From: Oscheius dolichura
Lineage: Eukaryota; Nematoda; Chromadorea; Rhabditida; Rhabditidae
Reading direction: 5' to 3'
DNA length: 64,000 bases
Assembly (NCBI GenBank): GCA_932521035.1
Contig: OW051497.1
Coordinates: 1,302,001-1,366,000, forward strand
Of the stretch, positions 1-11,688 are shown piece after piece. The position numbers were made by a program, and so were the translations under genes. The stretch's first letter is position 1, and each line of letters starts with the position of its first letter. The notes under the pieces were generated by a model that was given only the letters and a program-made list of their open reading frames with translations, was not told where the DNA came from and did no database searches.

Positions 1-3000
1 CTGAGAAGAGGACATTCAGCTAAGGAATGCCGCAGACGACACTGCTATCACTGTGAAGAACGACATCACTCGAGCATCTGCCCCAAGAACCAGGTTACTG
101 CCACTTCGAAGACTTCTCACGAAGCCAGACCTACTACTCAGAAGATCCCAGTGGTGGAAAAGTCCAAACCTTCCCAGAAAGCAGACTCGTTCCCTGTCAG
201 AAGAACATATCCTGCACAGAAGCCCAACACCCACATGAGCGTGGAGGAAACTCAAGTGGACAGTGTTTGCGAAGAAGAGACCGAAAACAGTTACGGTATC
301 GTTGAGTCTGCCATGCACGTGAACACTCCGGAGAACAATATAGTCGTGCATAATCAACAGAGACCCGAGGAGAATACTAATAAGACCGTCTTAATGATGT
401 GTGCTGATGTAATCATTGATCATCCCGAATCACCCTGGAATGGATCACACGTCACTGCCTTCCTGGATTCCGGAAGTAGCAGGACATATATCTGGAAACA
501 AACAGCGGAGACACTGGATCTACCTGTGCTGAAGAACGAGAGACTCCGCATCAACGTGTTTGGACAACAGGAGCCAGTAACAGTCGACGGACAAATGGTC
601 AGCTTCACCCTGCACCTCAACGATGGAGAAAGAATCAACGTGGTGGCAACTACAATGGATCAGCCGGTCAGCAAGATGAACCAAGCCCAGTTCCGCCCGG
701 AATTGCTAGCCAAACTACGAGCAGAAAGTTTGCTCCAGATTCCTTGTGCCACTGTGAACCCCGTCCTACTGATTGGCGCCGACTACTTCTGGCAACTGTG
801 CGAAGGGACTATTCCGATGAGCCTTCCTTCCGGATTTACCCTGCTCAACACCCGCATTGGCAAGATTCTAACGGGAGCCGGAAACTTGAAGACTCACTCC
901 CTCCCTTCTGTGTTCATGGCATTGGATGACATCCTGGAGGATGCCCCAGAGCTAGAAGAAACTACACTTCTTGGCCTACACGACTGTCTCGACGGCCACA
1001 AATCAGAAGATCTTGTTCCCGATCCCAGCTACGCTCATCTCTCCGATTTGCTGCAAAAGTTTTCGTCACTTGAAGCAATGGGAATCATGGACGATCCCCT
1101 CTCCAATGACGACATGGAAGCTCAGAAGATCTTCGAATCGACCATCCGGTACACAGAAGACGGTCGATATCAAGTCGGATGGCCATGGAAGAGCCCATCC
1201 GAACCCTGCCTCTTCTCCAATTATGCTCTGTGTTTACGTCGCTTGAAATCGGTCGTCGACATGCTAAAACGACGAGATCCTGAATTTACCAAGCCAGGAG
1301 ACCGCTCGCTGCTGGAACGCTACGATGATGCTCTTCAAGAATATTTACGACTAGGAATCATTGAGAAGGTAGACATCAACAAGATGCCGGACTCGAGTTT
1401 AATCCACTACATTCCTCATCACCCCGTTCTCACGGAAAAGAAATTGAGAATTGTCGGCGACGCCTCCTCAAAGATGAAAGGATCCAAATCCCTGAATGAA
1501 TGCCTACACAGAGGTCCTGTGCGACTACCTCTGATCGGTCAAGTCCTACTCCGCTGGAGACTCTACCCCATTGCCATCATCAGCGACCTGGAGAAAGCTT
1601 TCTTGCAAGTGGAACTTCGGGAACCTGACCGGGAAGCGACTCGCTTTCTCTGGATCAAGAACCTGGACCAAGAAGTGACTCCGACCAACATCCAGATCTA
1701 CCGCTTCACCAGAGTTCCTTTTGGAGTAATCTCTTCGCCGTTCCTGCTCTCCGGTACCATCCATCACCACTTGACCAACTCCAACTGCCCTCTCTCGAAG
1801 GAGATTCTGGAAAATCTCTACGTCGACAATGTCTTGCTTGGAGCTGACAACGTGGAGGAAGCCATTGTCAAATTCCACGTCAGCAAGGAGATATTCGCTG
1901 AAGCAGCAATGAATCTCCGTGATTTTGTCTCTAATTCAGCCGCTTTGAACAACTACTTCCGAGCTCAACAAGAAGATCCGCCGCCGACGATCAAAATGCT
2001 TGGAATTCCCTGGAACACGGTGACTGACACCCTTTCATACCGACTGTCGGAATTCAACCACCTTCGCTGCACAAAGAAGACAATTCTGTCGTTCACCGCC
2101 TCCCTGTTTGACCCACTCGGACATCTCGCTCCCTTGCTCGTTCCCTTGAAGCTGTTCCTGCAGAACCTGTGGAAGGAACATCTCAACTGGTCCGACGAAC
2201 TGCCACCAGAATTAGCTGCCAAATGGAGGAGCATACTGAGAGACTGGTCTCCTGTGTCATTCAAACTCAACCGCTGCATCCCAATGGACAAGACCAAGCC
2301 GATGGAACTACACGCGTTCGTTGATGCCTCAGGATACGCATACGGAAGCTGCATCTACCTCAGATACGTCAATAAAGACACTGACAAGCTGGAAACCGCT
2401 CTTCTCTTTGCCAAGTCCCGTCTGGCCCCCAAGGATAAGATGACAATTCCCCGTCTGGAATTAATGGCCTGTCTGGTAGGAGTCCGAGCTCTCAAATTCG
2501 TCCATGAGAGTCTCAAGTTAGCTATCTCGGAACACTTCCTCTGGACTGACTCGTCTTGCGTGTTGGGATGGATCCGATCTGGCAAGGACCAAGCAGTCTT
2601 CGTCCAAAATCGGCTGAATGAGATCCTCAATGCGCCATTCAGTATTGTCTTCCAACATGTGGGAACCAAAATCAATCCTGCCGACATCCTCAGCCGTGGA
2701 TGTACGCCTTCGGAGCTGAAGGAATATGCTCTATGGTTCAATGGACCTCCGTTCTTACTGAAGTCAACTCTGGAAATAGATACGGACCTCCACAACTCCA
2801 TTCAAACAACGCTGATGGCCGTGGAGGACAGTTATCCGGTGGTGGACCAGCCGCAGAAGATCCTCCCGCCCCTAGTCCCTTTGGAATCAGTGAGCAGTTT
2901 CAGTAAGCTTCGCACTGTCTACATGATGCTGATGTTCTTCATGATCGCCAAGATGATTACCGCTACGTCAAAGATCCGCCTGCTGCAGCAGTTCATTCCC

Positions 3001-6000
3001 CGCCTGAAATCGTGCCCTCCTGTCACTTCATTTTGGGAGTTTCGGAACTGGATTGGACGCCGAATAGACCTAGCTCTCATACGTCAAGCTCAGAAGACTC
3101 ATCCGCCGGACCTGAAGACAATTCGCCTCTACAATTTGGAATACGACTCCCGTGATGAACTCTGGAGGATTAAATCAAGGACGGACTCTATCCGCTCGGA
3201 GATGTTGATCTACCTCCCTCGAGCAAGCCTGATTACACGTCTCTGGATTCTCCACTGTCACGAGCAGCTGTCCCACGCTTCGTACACGACTACGTTGGCC
3301 AAGTTCAGGACGAACTTCTGGAGTCCCAAAGCAAGAAGTCTCGTCAAAAGTACCATTCACCACTACTGCTACAAATGTCGTCGTCACAGTGCCAAGCCGT
3401 TCGCACTCCCGGAGATGCCGGAGCTGCCCTGGACTAGGATGACCCCATCTCGCCCTTTCACTCATCTAGGGCTGGATTACATAGGACCCTTCCTCTACCG
3501 AGCTGAAGACAACTTAGCAAAGAAGGTATGGGTGCTTCTCTTCACTTGCATGGCATCAAGAGCTATCCACTGTGAAGCAACTACCTCCCTCTCCACACAA
3601 CACTTCGTCCTGGCTCTCAGACGTTTCGTTTCTAGGAGAGGAGTGCCTACTTCCATTCTGTCGGACAACGCTTCGCAGCTAGTCCTCACCAAGTCACTCC
3701 TGAAGGAAGACATCTTTAAAGGAACTTCTCTGGAGTCGGTTATCTGGAAGACTACCGTTGCTGAAGCACCCTGGCAAGGAGGAGTCTATGAACGCCTGGT
3801 CGGACTATTCAAGACGTCATTCAAGACTATAGCTGGCAAACGGATGCTCTCTCTCGAAGAATTCACGACACTCATGACGGAATCTGAAGCCACGGTGAAT
3901 TCCCGTCCGTTGACCTATCTCGCTGAGGACCAGGAATTCTCTTTGATTCGACCCCTCGACATCTTGATTCCTGGCATTGGAGAAGACCCGTTCGCCATCT
4001 CCTCCGAACTCGAAGACATCTCTCAAGATCCTGACTATCGCATCAGACTATCCTCACAAGACACTATTCAAGCTGCCCTTCTTGCAAGCATCCGCCGAGC
4101 CAATGACTTCTGGATTCTGTGGAGGAGACATTACCTCTCTGCCCTTCACGACTCTCTGGCCACGGAACACAGGAATCCACGCTCCACCGCAGACGCCATT
4201 CATCCTCAGATCGGAGACATCGTCGTTATTGGAGACAAGACGCTACCGAGAACCCAGTGGAGACTAGGAAAGATCGTAGACCTGCCGACTACAACTCCAA
4301 TCCGCTCAGCTACTGTCATGCTGCCCAATCGATCACAGATTGAACGGCCGTTGAACTCCTTGTACCCGATGGAAATCCGTTCAACCACCTCGTCTCAACT
4401 CACTCTACCTGCTCCACAACCTTCTCAGGATCCGCCAAGACGCTCGGCCCGTGTCCAGAACCTTCCTCGGCCCAACTACCTCTACTTCATCAGCCTCCTC
4501 TGTTTGATAGCCACAGTAACAGCTGACATCAACGACGTCCAACGGCCTTTTCCGACGAACTGCACCTCCTGTGAGCTGAACTGTACCGCCAGGACGATGA
4601 AATTCACCTCTGAAGAGTCTGGATTTCTTCATTTCCTCTGCCTGTCGAATGAAGATGTTGGAAAGAGATGTGTCAACACTACAGAGCTGTCAGAATACAT
4701 CTTCCCAGAAGAATTCGTCATTGTGAAGAAGATACTCACTCTCTTCAGCTATAAGGACGGAGCTCTAGTCTATCATGCCGAGATGACCTGCCCTCGTGAG
4801 TCGATCTGCACTGCCCCAAGTTGCACCTTCTGCCTCGACTACGGATCTTACTACTGGACCTGTACATCCCGCAAGATATTCATCTTGGAAGTCAGCTTCT
4901 TATGGATAATCCTCATTGGCATCTTCTCCATCTGCAAGTTATGCCATATGGGATACAGAGCTATCCGTTTCCTCATTCACCTAGCCTTATGGCCAGTCTA
5001 CACCTTCAGCTGGCTACTATGCTTCGGTTGGAGGAAATTCCTTCGCCCAGTCCAGATCCCTCGCCGGAATCGCCGATCTGCCCGCTCTCAAGCTAGGAAA
5101 CGACACAGGGAATCGCTACTACTCATCGCGATAATCGCTCTCTGCCTCCCGACATGTTCCGCATGCACTCTGTCTTCATCATTCCAAGTACCGACTGAAG
5201 AATGTGTCACCACCTTGGACGGAGAAGAAACTTGCACAGTGTCGATCTCAACAATCTTGTCTGTGACGCCAAACAACAAGCTATCCTGCTTCACTTTCAA
5301 AGATGACAGAAATCGGACTATGGGTACACTCAGGATTTCTGTTCCGACGGTCAAACTGTTCTGCGCCGAAAAGCTGCACTTCTACACCCGGGAACACGAA
5401 ATCGAAACAGTAGCAGTGAAACGATGCCCTCGAGTTGGACAATGCCACGGAGACTTCTGTGCCAGAGTCGATGTCAACTCTACTCTTCAAGACCTCCCTC
5501 AAGAAGCTGTCAAGTACCCTGGTTACTCCTACTGCCGAGAATCCTGTGGCTGCGCCGGCTGTGGCTGCTTCTTCTGCTCCCCCGGATGTATGTTCTACCG
5601 GACCTATGCCAGACCAACCTCCCGACACACCTATGTGTCCTTCTCGTGCCCGATGTTCCGTCAACAAGTCCGAGTTAGTGGAAATCTGACGCTCACCGGA
5701 CAGAAGCCATTCGTCTTCTATGTAGCTCTCAAGCCAGCTCAGATCAGGACTTATCCCAATATGAGCTTCTCCTTGCTGAGCAACTCTCTACCTCCGCTGC
5801 CGATCCTCTCAGAACACTTCCTGCAGAACACCCTCACTCAACAGACGACCCTGATTCCACCTTCGTTGGTTGGGAGCCCCATCGCTGGGACCGCTGGACA
5901 ACTACAATGCCCCTCTCTCCGGAAGGCTCTGGAATTCAACTGCACCTTCGACCCGGACACATGCCTGTGCTATCCTGCTGATGAGAATAGCATGAAATGC

Positions 6001-6783
6001 ACCTGTAAGAAGATCAACTACCAGGAAATGTTCAAGAACAAAGAGAAGACTCTGCCCCTCAAGCTGCCAGGATTATCCATCTATCCCTATACCACGGGAA
6101 AGCAAGGAATCCATGCCTCTATCTCCACGTCTACTGCTGTCCAAATCCAGATCAACTTCAAGGGATTAAAGTCATCGTTGCAGTCATTCCGAGCCAGTTG
6201 TAATGGAACTATAACAGTCTTCCACGGATGCTCAAAGTGCAACACTGGAGCTACTGGAACCATCACCTGTTTCTCCGACTTCAATGAAGTACAAGCAGAA
6301 CTCATTTGTTCGACACAGACCTTCATCATCCCCTGCTCAAGACATGGAACAGTGAGCACAGTTCTCTATCAGAGTAGAAGCAAGGATATGGAGAAGAACT
6401 GCCTGCTGAAATGCCCGGCCAACCAGATGGAGATCATGCTGAAAGGACAACTAGAAATAATGGAGGAGTCGATCGTCTACAGTGTGGAAGCTGGAAAGGT
6501 CTCCAACATCGCGCCGACTACCAGTGATTCCGATCCCTCCTTATTCCCTGTCTCTAATATCCTGGGATCTTTCTCTTTAGATATTTTTGGAGAATGGAAA
6601 CTCTACCTAGCCTATATCTTCCTCTCCCTCCTAGTTGTTCTTTTCTTTGTGTCCCGAGTATCTCAAATGAGAGTGTTTTCTCTCTTCTTTCCTATTTTGT
6701 TTGTTCATCCAATTGTTCACCCCCTCCCTATGCACAATTATAATGGGTTATTCTTATTCCGCCTCCCTGTCGGCGGTCTATAA
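1..6783 (+). CDS. BEL/Pao retrotransposon gag-pol-env polyprotein (5' end outside window)
   Basis: The frame is open from base 1 to the TAA at 6781-6783, so the true start lies upstream. Seen in order: the end of one zinc knuckle and a second complete one (C-x2-C-x3-H-x4-C, about 55-95); an aspartic protease core D-S-G at 465; reverse transcriptase with the BEL-type YVDN box at 1819-1830; RNase H with its first Asp at 2323; the integrase HHCC finger near 3250-3400 and catalytic D, D, E at 3475, 3664 and 3790; and a C-terminal domain after the integrase (about 4110-4380). The same frame then continues without a stop into an envelope-like region: a hydrophobic leader near 4480, two hydrophobic segments near 4890-5030, a basic cluster RKRHR near 5098 before another hydrophobic stretch, a cysteine-dense loop (5536-5600) like the fusion loop of phlebovirus Gc-type class II proteins, and a C-terminal membrane span at 6601-6660. 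Known family: nematode BEL elements with captured phlebovirus-like glycoproteins. No internal stop or frameshift is visible. Confidence 0.93.
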   Translation: MRRGHSAKECRRRHCYHCEERHHSSICPKNQVTATSKTSHEARPTTQKIPVVEKSKPSQKADSFPVRRTYPAQKPNTHMSVEETQVDSVCEEETENSYGIVESAMHVNTPENNIVVHNQQRPEENTNKTVLMMCADVIIDHPESPWNGSHVTAFLDSGSSRTYIWKQTAETLDLPVLKNERLRINVFGQQEPVTVDGQMVSFTLHLNDGERINVVATTMDQPVSKMNQAQFRPELLAKLRAESLLQIPCATVNPVLLIGADYFWQLCEGTIPMSLPSGFTLLNTRIGKILTGAGNLKTHSLPSVFMALDDILEDAPELEETTLLGLHDCLDGHKSEDLVPDPSYAHLSDLLQKFSSLEAMGIMDDPLSNDDMEAQKIFESTIRYTEDGRYQVGWPWKSPSEPCLFSNYALCLRRLKSVVDMLKRRDPEFTKPGDRSLLERYDDALQEYLRLGIIEKVDINKMPDSSLIHYIPHHPVLTEKKLRIVGDASSKMKGSKSLNECLHRGPVRLPLIGQVLLRWRLYPIAIISDLEKAFLQVELREPDREATRFLWIKNLDQEVTPTNIQIYRFTRVPFGVISSPFLLSGTIHHHLTNSNCPLSKEILENLYVDNVLLGADNVEEAIVKFHVSKEIFAEAAMNLRDFVSNSAALNNYFRAQQEDPPPTIKMLGIPWNTVTDTLSYRLSEFNHLRCTKKTILSFTASLFDPLGHLAPLLVPLKLFLQNLWKEHLNWSDELPPELAAKWRSILRDWSPVSFKLNRCIPMDKTKPMELHAFVDASGYAYGSCIYLRYVNKDTDKLETALLFAKSRLAPKDKMTIPRLELMACLVGVRALKFVHESLKLAISEHFLWTDSSCVLGWIRSGKDQAVFVQNRLNEILNAPFSIVFQHVGTKINPADILSRGCTPSELKEYALWFNGPPFLLKSTLEIDTDLHNSIQTTLMAVEDSYPVVDQPQKILPPLVPLESVSSFSKLRTVYMMLMFFMIAKMITATSKIRLLQQFIPRLKSCPPVTSFWEFRNWIGRRIDLALIRQAQKTHPPDLKTIRLYNLEYDSRDELWRIKSRTDSIRSEMLIYLPRASLITRLWILHCHEQLSHASYTTTLAKFRTNFWSPKARSLVKSTIHHYCYKCRRHSAKPFALPEMPELPWTRMTPSRPFTHLGLDYIGPFLYRAEDNLAKKVWVLLFTCMASRAIHCEATTSLSTQHFVLALRRFVSRRGVPTSILSDNASQLVLTKSLLKEDIFKGTSLESVIWKTTVAEAPWQGGVYERLVGLFKTSFKTIAGKRMLSLEEFTTLMTESEATVNSRPLTYLAEDQEFSLIRPLDILIPGIGEDPFAISSELEDISQDPDYRIRLSSQDTIQAALLASIRRANDFWILWRRHYLSALHDSLATEHRNPRSTADAIHPQIGDIVVIGDKTLPRTQWRLGKIVDLPTTTPIRSATVMLPNRSQIERPLNSLYPMEIRSTTSSQLTLPAPQPSQDPPRRSARVQNLPRPNYLYFISLLCLIATVTADINDVQRPFPTNCTSCELNCTARTMKFTSEESGFLHFLCLSNEDVGKRCVNTTELSEYIFPEEFVIVKKILTLFSYKDGALVYHAEMTCPRESICTAPSCTFCLDYGSYYWTCTSRKIFILEVSFLWIILIGIFSICKLCHMGYRAIRFLIHLALWPVYTFSWLLCFGWRKFLRPVQIPRRNRRSARSQARKRHRESLLLIAIIALCLPTCSACTLSSSFQVPTEECVTTLDGEETCTVSISTILSVTPNNKLSCFTFKDDRNRTMGTLRISVPTVKLFCAEKLHFYTREHEIETVAVKRCPRVGQCHGDFCARVDVNSTLQDLPQEAVKYPGYSYCRESCGCAGCGCFFCSPGCMFYRTYARPTSRHTYVSFSCPMFRQQVRVSGNLTLTGQKPFVFYVALKPAQIRTYPNMSFSLLSNSLPPLPILSEHFLQNTLTQQTTLIPPSLVGSPIAGTAGQLQCPSLRKALEFNCTFDPDTCLCYPADENSMKCTCKKINYQEMFKNKEKTLPLKLPGLSIYPYTTGKQGIHASISTSTAVQIQINFKGLKSSLQSFRASCNGTITVFHGCSKCNTGATGTITCFSDFNEVQAELICSTQTFIIPCSRHGTVSTVLYQSRSKDMEKNCLLKCPANQMEIMLKGQLEIMEESIVYSVEAGKVSNIAPTTSDSDPSLFPVSNILGSFSLDIFGEWKLYLAYIFLSLLVVLFFVSRVSQMRVFSLFFPILFVHPIVHPLPMHNYNGLFLFRLPVGGL

Positions 6784-6940
6784 GAGGGCTCCCCGGGACG
6801 ACACAAACTCCTTCTCTAACATAAGATTCTCCCCCTTCAATATCTATATATTTCCTCCCTTTTCTCTGATAAACCTTTCACTACGTCTTCTCCTTCATGA
6901 CAGGTTCGATTAGTGTAACCAAAGGCGAGCGCCTTTTACA
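6674..6940 (+). repeat. probable 3' LTR of the BEL element
   Basis: The segment starts TGTTTTC and ends TTTTACA, giving TGT...ACA ends as expected for an LTR. A short purine-rich stretch (AAATGAGAG) lies directly before it. It contains a good TATA box (CTATAAGAGGG, 6777-6787) and overlaps the last 110 bases of the polyprotein frame. The 5' LTR is outside the window, so the ends are inferred and no target duplication can be tested. Confidence 0.5.
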
Positions 6941-7387
6941 GGAGAGGCGAAAAATTCGACCATGCGGAAGCTCGTTTGACTATAAACCGCTCCATATTAT
7001 CGTTTAAATAATTGAAAACACCCATAAAACATAAAAATGCTCGGAATGTGACTCAGGTTACTGTAGCTTCACCGTTTCCAACATTCCGAGGTCAAAAAAA
7101 GAGTTCTACTGTCGTTTTTTACGTGCGAAGAGTCTTGACCTAATAGTTTCAGACTGATATGGCCTAATTAGATAAGCCAGACGAAACGTAGAAAAGCAAT
7201 ATGATTACGAGTATGAGGTATGACTAATTGAGACTAGTTTCCCCCTCCTCTTTTGTTTCAACTGATAACCTAACGACAATAAAGTGACAGGGCTCTCCCA
7301 CATTCTTTTGTTATTCTCTCCCTGATAATTTTTAAATTCTTGTCTGTCGAAAAGTTGTTATAGTTTCGATGTAAAGAAGAAATTTAG
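6941..7387. other. intergenic, no gene seen
   Basis: AT-rich sequence between the retrotransposon and the ATPase exons. I see no coding similarity, and none of the upstream ATPase exons that an intact gene would need here. Confidence 0.5.
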
Positions 7388-7966
7388 GTCCCACCTTTGC
7401 TTCTATCACCCACGAGTACCCCGAACTGGTCGTTGAGCTTGTCTGTGTCTGTGATGTCTTCGCCCGAATGGCTCCCGACCAGAAACAGCAACTGGTGAAC
7501 GATCTCCAGGAGGTCAACTACACGGTAGCGATGTGTGGAGACGGGGCCAATGACTGTGCCGCGCTGAAGGCAGCCCACGCCGGGATATCTCTCTCCGATT
7601 CTGAAGCTTCGATTGCTGCTCCATTTACTTCAAAGGTATGGTATTTTTGAAATGTGCTGGCTGAATCAGCCGTGAAATGGCAGGTTTGGGTTACTGTAGC
7701 TGCTGAACGACTAAAAGATGGCGGCTAGGAGTCTAACTATGGCGTGAATTCCAACCACAAACGACGCGGCGGTCTAACTGTGGCGGCCACAACGACTCCA
7801 TTTCCAGATAAACAACATCTCGTGCGTCCCGATTATCATCGCCGAGGGTCGATTTGCTTTGGTCACCTCTTTCGGCATGTTTCGCTACATGGCTGGCTAT
7901 TCTCTGAATCAGGTCGTCACAGTCATTCTCCTCTACTACATCAGCAATATCCTAACCGACGGACAG
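7388..7966 (+). pseudogene. P5-type cation-transporting ATPase (ATP13A-like), two orphan exons
   Basis: Exon 7388-7635 encodes [14 protein letters not shown], then the P-type ATPase hinge motif GDGANDC and [10 protein letters not shown], ending in a phase-0 donor (AAG|GTATGG). Exon 7808-7966 starts after TTTCCAG and reads on in phase with INNISCVPIIIAEGR followed by two hydrophobic membrane segments, ending at a GT donor. This is the end of the phosphorylation domain and the start of the membrane helices that follow it in P5B ATPases, which move polyamines or other cations across endolysosomal membranes. The phosphorylation site DKTGT, the nucleotide-binding domain and the last helices are absent on both sides. 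The two exons are undamaged, so this is either a recent duplicate fragment or a gene disrupted by the retrotransposon and the palindrome that flank it. Confidence 0.8.
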
Positions 7967-8750
7967 GTTACTACTCATCCAAGAAACCCATAAAACCGTT
8001 TTTTTAGTTCCGTCGGCACAATATGCGCTAATTTAGCCACCTATTGAAACAAATTGATCACATTTACACACCTATGTGAAGTTCAAACTATGTTCACCTA
8101 ATCAAATGGCCCAATTTCGAACTTTGGCATCCAGAATATAGTCCATTTTGAAGGCAAAACTCGCCAATATCTCAAATTCTGGATATTAGAGGTGGCGTTT
8201 TTATGCGTGGAAACGCTTAGTAACGTCGTTAGCTTCATTTTGAGTGCAAAAACAGCCATAGTTGAAAAAAATGATAAACCAAGAAAACAGGTAAGGTTCC
8301 CCCCTTATGTGATTTCCCCTCGAACCATTTGGCTCGTTTCTCGAAAATTCTGTACTGGAGCCCCAGTTTTTTTTAAGGGAACCAGGAAGAGAGATGATGG
8401 AGGAGTGACACAAAGAGAACCATTCGCCCCGAGGAGACCTGGAGGAATCGAGCCCAGCAAGCACAACCCGCAAGAGGAGGACAAGCAGACGAGGGAACAG
8501 TCTTTGGACCCTTGTTTTTCCATTGGACCCTATTCTGCAATTCTTCCTCTGGATGGCAAAATGACCCTCTACTGCCCAACCTCTGTTTCTTTTGGAAAGG
8601 TTTTAAAGAATGTCTCTCGTGGTATGCTGCTCTACCCGAATCTGCACTCAATTTGCTTCCCTCCGCAACGAATTTTACTTCGATCCCTCGAAATATGTCT
8701 TCTGGTACAACAGGAGGTCCAATAGCGCATTTTCTGATGTACTTTTGTAG
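7967..8750. other. region before the palindrome, no assignable gene
   Basis: Open frames of 90-177 codons exist on both strands between 8190 and 8790, but none shows a domain I recognise and they overlap each other. The base at 8750 is the last one before the palindrome arm. The sequence ...CTTTTGTAG at 8742-8750 could act as a splice acceptor for an exon that begins exactly at the arm boundary. Confidence 0.4.
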
Positions 8751-10879
8751 AGAGACGGCACACGAAAGCAAGACAGAAGACGAGTAGAACAAGAGAGGTT
8801 CGAATTTCTATTTGGAGCAATCTCCAGCGACGCAGTAAAGGAATGCCCATATTTTTCAGGAGCGACCTCTTATAGGGAGAAAAGGGGGATTACCCGGATT
8901 AGACCAAAAAAGTTGTCAAAGCGAAAAAAAATTGAAAAAAAAACAAAAAACGGTCGAGTTGACAAGTTTTTGTCGGGTCTTTTGCGTGTCCCCTCGTTTA
9001 ATCCAGTAGCCGGCCGCTGGCCATTCATTCTCTCTCCAGCAGTCTTCCTGTGCTCTCCTCTTTTTTCTGGCGGTCTACTACTGTACAACTTTGCTGCTAC
9101 TTCTGCACCGTCTACAGGAATACGCGTACGCGCACCCGCACCAACAATGTTGCCGCCACGAGTAGCCGGACAATACGGTCAGTTATTATTTGGGTTGGTT
9201 CGTCAGATGACTGTTGACTTCCCCATTCTAAAAGAACAGTTTAAACACTACCTTTTCAGTGTGCACATTCCAAGATCCCACAGACAAGATGGTGTTCATT
9301 ACCCCAGTGGATGGAATCCTGGAAATTTGCAAGAAATTTAACGGAGATTTGAAGCTGGTCAAAGGAGCTCTAAGTGGCGAGATAACGTTCGTAGATGGCT
9401 GTCTGAGCCTTACCGGAGTGGACATGACCGGCGTGACGAAGATTGACGCGAAACCTAATACCGACAAGGCAACGTGTGGTAATAAGGACCCGTCGGAGAT
9501 CAAAAACAACAAGGGCCTCTGTGGAGATATAATGGGAAAGGTGAAGGAATACTTCAAAGATCCTGTGACGATTGAACTGGACGACAGTTGCAGTGAGTTT
9601 TTTAGTCTTCCAGGGTCGGCGACCCTTATATCTTATATCTTGTATTTAACTCTACTCTTTTCAGCGAAAACCTGTTCCCTCCAGGCGGAAGTAGACCACC
9701 CCTACTACCGATGTAGTGCGTTAGATGGAACCGGAGCCCCTCTGTCCATCGAGCAATGGTTCGCTCCTGGACCTTTGGCAGGCAATGGGAATCTACTGAA
9801 ATCGGCCACGGGAACAACCAGCATCAAGAACAGTGCGGTGACTACCATCTCGCTGTCAAGTCCATGGGCCGTATGTTACCGCCATCTTTTCTATTGTATA
9901 CGTTTTTTTAGACCTCGAAATTGTGGACAACGCCGAACTGACCACACTCGAATTGCCGCAATTGGACACGATCGCCGAGCTGACTATTACGGGAAATGTG
10001 AAGCTGCTCTTGGCGGAGATCAAGACACTTTCTAAGGCCCTTTCTCCAACCAAGTCGACGGTCGAGTGCAGGACAGGCACGGCTGGCGTCACCGACATTG
10101 AGGATCTTCGTCTCTGCACGATCATCATCGGCGATCTTATCTTGAAGGGCCTGAAGAACGACGTGGACGTCAGCAAATTCAGCCAGCTCAAGGAAATTAG
10201 AGGCTGTATCACTGTCGAGGACACCGATCTATCGAATGTCGACTTCCTGGACATGACCATCAACGACTGCACCGGAGGACAGACACTCAAAAATAACCCG
10301 AAGCTGTGTACGCCAGCGTTCCTGGAGAAAAATCCTAAGGTCACGAACGATCAAAATGGCAAAAATGCTAAATGCGGTTGGTTGCTCGTTTCTTATTTGA
10401 CCACAGCGGGATGGAGCTCTGTAGCCGAGCTGTAGATGAGCTGTTGGGCTATAGAAGTTGCCTGGGACCGTTTTAACCTTGAAAGCCAATTAGGGGAGCC
10501 TACAGAGCTCCATTTGATGCGACTTCAGAATGAAAACTAATGGATTCATTTCAGGAAAGATCTGTACCTCGCTGACGCAGAAGAATTGTGTAATCTTTGA
10601 CGGGGACCTGGTGATCGGGAGCAGTATTACCGCGGCTGACATCCAGAAGCTGGAAACGGTCAGCGGGAAGCCGACCATCAACGGCACCACCCTGCCCAGT
10701 CTCGAATTTCCCGCCCTGACGACGATTACCAGTTCCACAGGTACTGTAACCTACCGTAACCCTCTAGAATTGATTACTTTCAGCCCCGGCTCTCGTCGTT
10801 GCCAATAATCCCACGCTGGCCATGTTGAAAATGCCGAAAATGGCGAATATCTCCTCGAAGGATAATGGCAAACCGCTGG
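8751..10879. repeat. left arm of a giant inverted duplication
   Basis: Each base i of this arm pairs with base 23910-i of the right arm (13031-15159). The outer limit is AGAGACGGC (8751) against GCCGTCTCT (ending 15159); beyond it the flanks differ completely. The inner limit is AACCGCTGG (ending 10879) against CCAGCGGTT (starting 13031). All reading frames, introns and non-coding stretches I compared between the arms are identical, including synonymous and intronic positions. The arm holds the upstream region and the first five and a half coding exons of the L-domain gene. Confidence 0.95.
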
Positions 10880-11679
10880 ATCAGGGAGATCTGGACACTT
10901 TTCAAAGATATCGAAGTAAGTGTGTTTAATTTGTTTTTTCCGCGTAGAAATCAGTAGAAATGAAAATCTTTCAGCAAATAAAATGGATACTGATAGAATC
11001 CGTTTGAACAGAAAAGTCTACCTGGCTTACAAGGACTATCAGCACAATATACCGGAATTTCTGGACAATTTGTTTGCGCCGGAGATCAAGGGCGAAAAGA
11101 ATAATAAGAAGAAGGATGAAAAGAAGCAGGGAGGCAAGAAGACGAAGAGGGCGAAATCGGGCAAGGGGTCTAAAGAGAAGAAGGGAAAGAAAGGAAAGAA
11201 GCCGAAGAACGCCTCGAAGAAGAATAAAAAGGCTACAAAGAAGAAGACGAAAGCCTCGAAGACGAGCAAGGCCTCCAAGAAAAGTTCGAACTTGACGGAT
11301 CAGTGTGACGTGGTGGAAGAGCCTCGGCAGCTGATGCATATTGGAAGTAGCTTCGAGGAGGCAATGAAAACGGTTGAATGCCTTAAAGTAAGTCTATTGG
11401 TTACGGTAGAAGTTGCCCGAATAACGTTGAGATTTAAAATCTACTTGTTCTTTTTCAGCTAACGATTCTGCAAAATCGGCGATTTATCTTATGGAATACA
11501 CCATGGATAAGAAAACGTACGCTATGGAAGTTGAGCTGACGGAAATGGAAGCACCGGACATGTTGATAGGCAAGCTGGGGGTTCTCTTTACTCTTCTATG
11601 CCTGGCAACACGATATCGTCGTCCATACGAGCGTACCGGACTATCTCGTGATGAGCTTCTATGTCTATTCGACAATTGA
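8913..11679 (+). CDS. receptor L-domain protein, left copy, predicted to lack a membrane span
   Basis: Exons by eye: first exon ending at 9177 (start uncertain, open from 8913 or earlier), 9260-9592, 9665-9859, 9912-10376, 10555-10740, 10784-10915, 10975-11387, and a last exon from 11459. Phases agree through exon 7. The protein has leucine-rich beta-helix repeats with spaced cysteines (for example LEIVDNAELTTLELPQL), as in Recep_L_domain proteins; nematodes have expanded families of these (insulin/EGF-receptor-like L domain, IRLD). The right copy continues into a membrane segment, but here exon 6 runs from GKPL directly into DQGDLDTF, so the membrane span is missing. A strongly basic lysine-rich tail (about 11090-11285) follows. 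The last exon is in doubt: splicing at GTAAGT gives 26 more codons, whereas a frame one base away stays open to 11679 (ANDSAKSAIYLMEYTMDKK). The protein may be secreted; no clear signal peptide with its own ATG was found. Confidence 0.72.
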
Positions 11680-11688
11680 CCTGCTCAA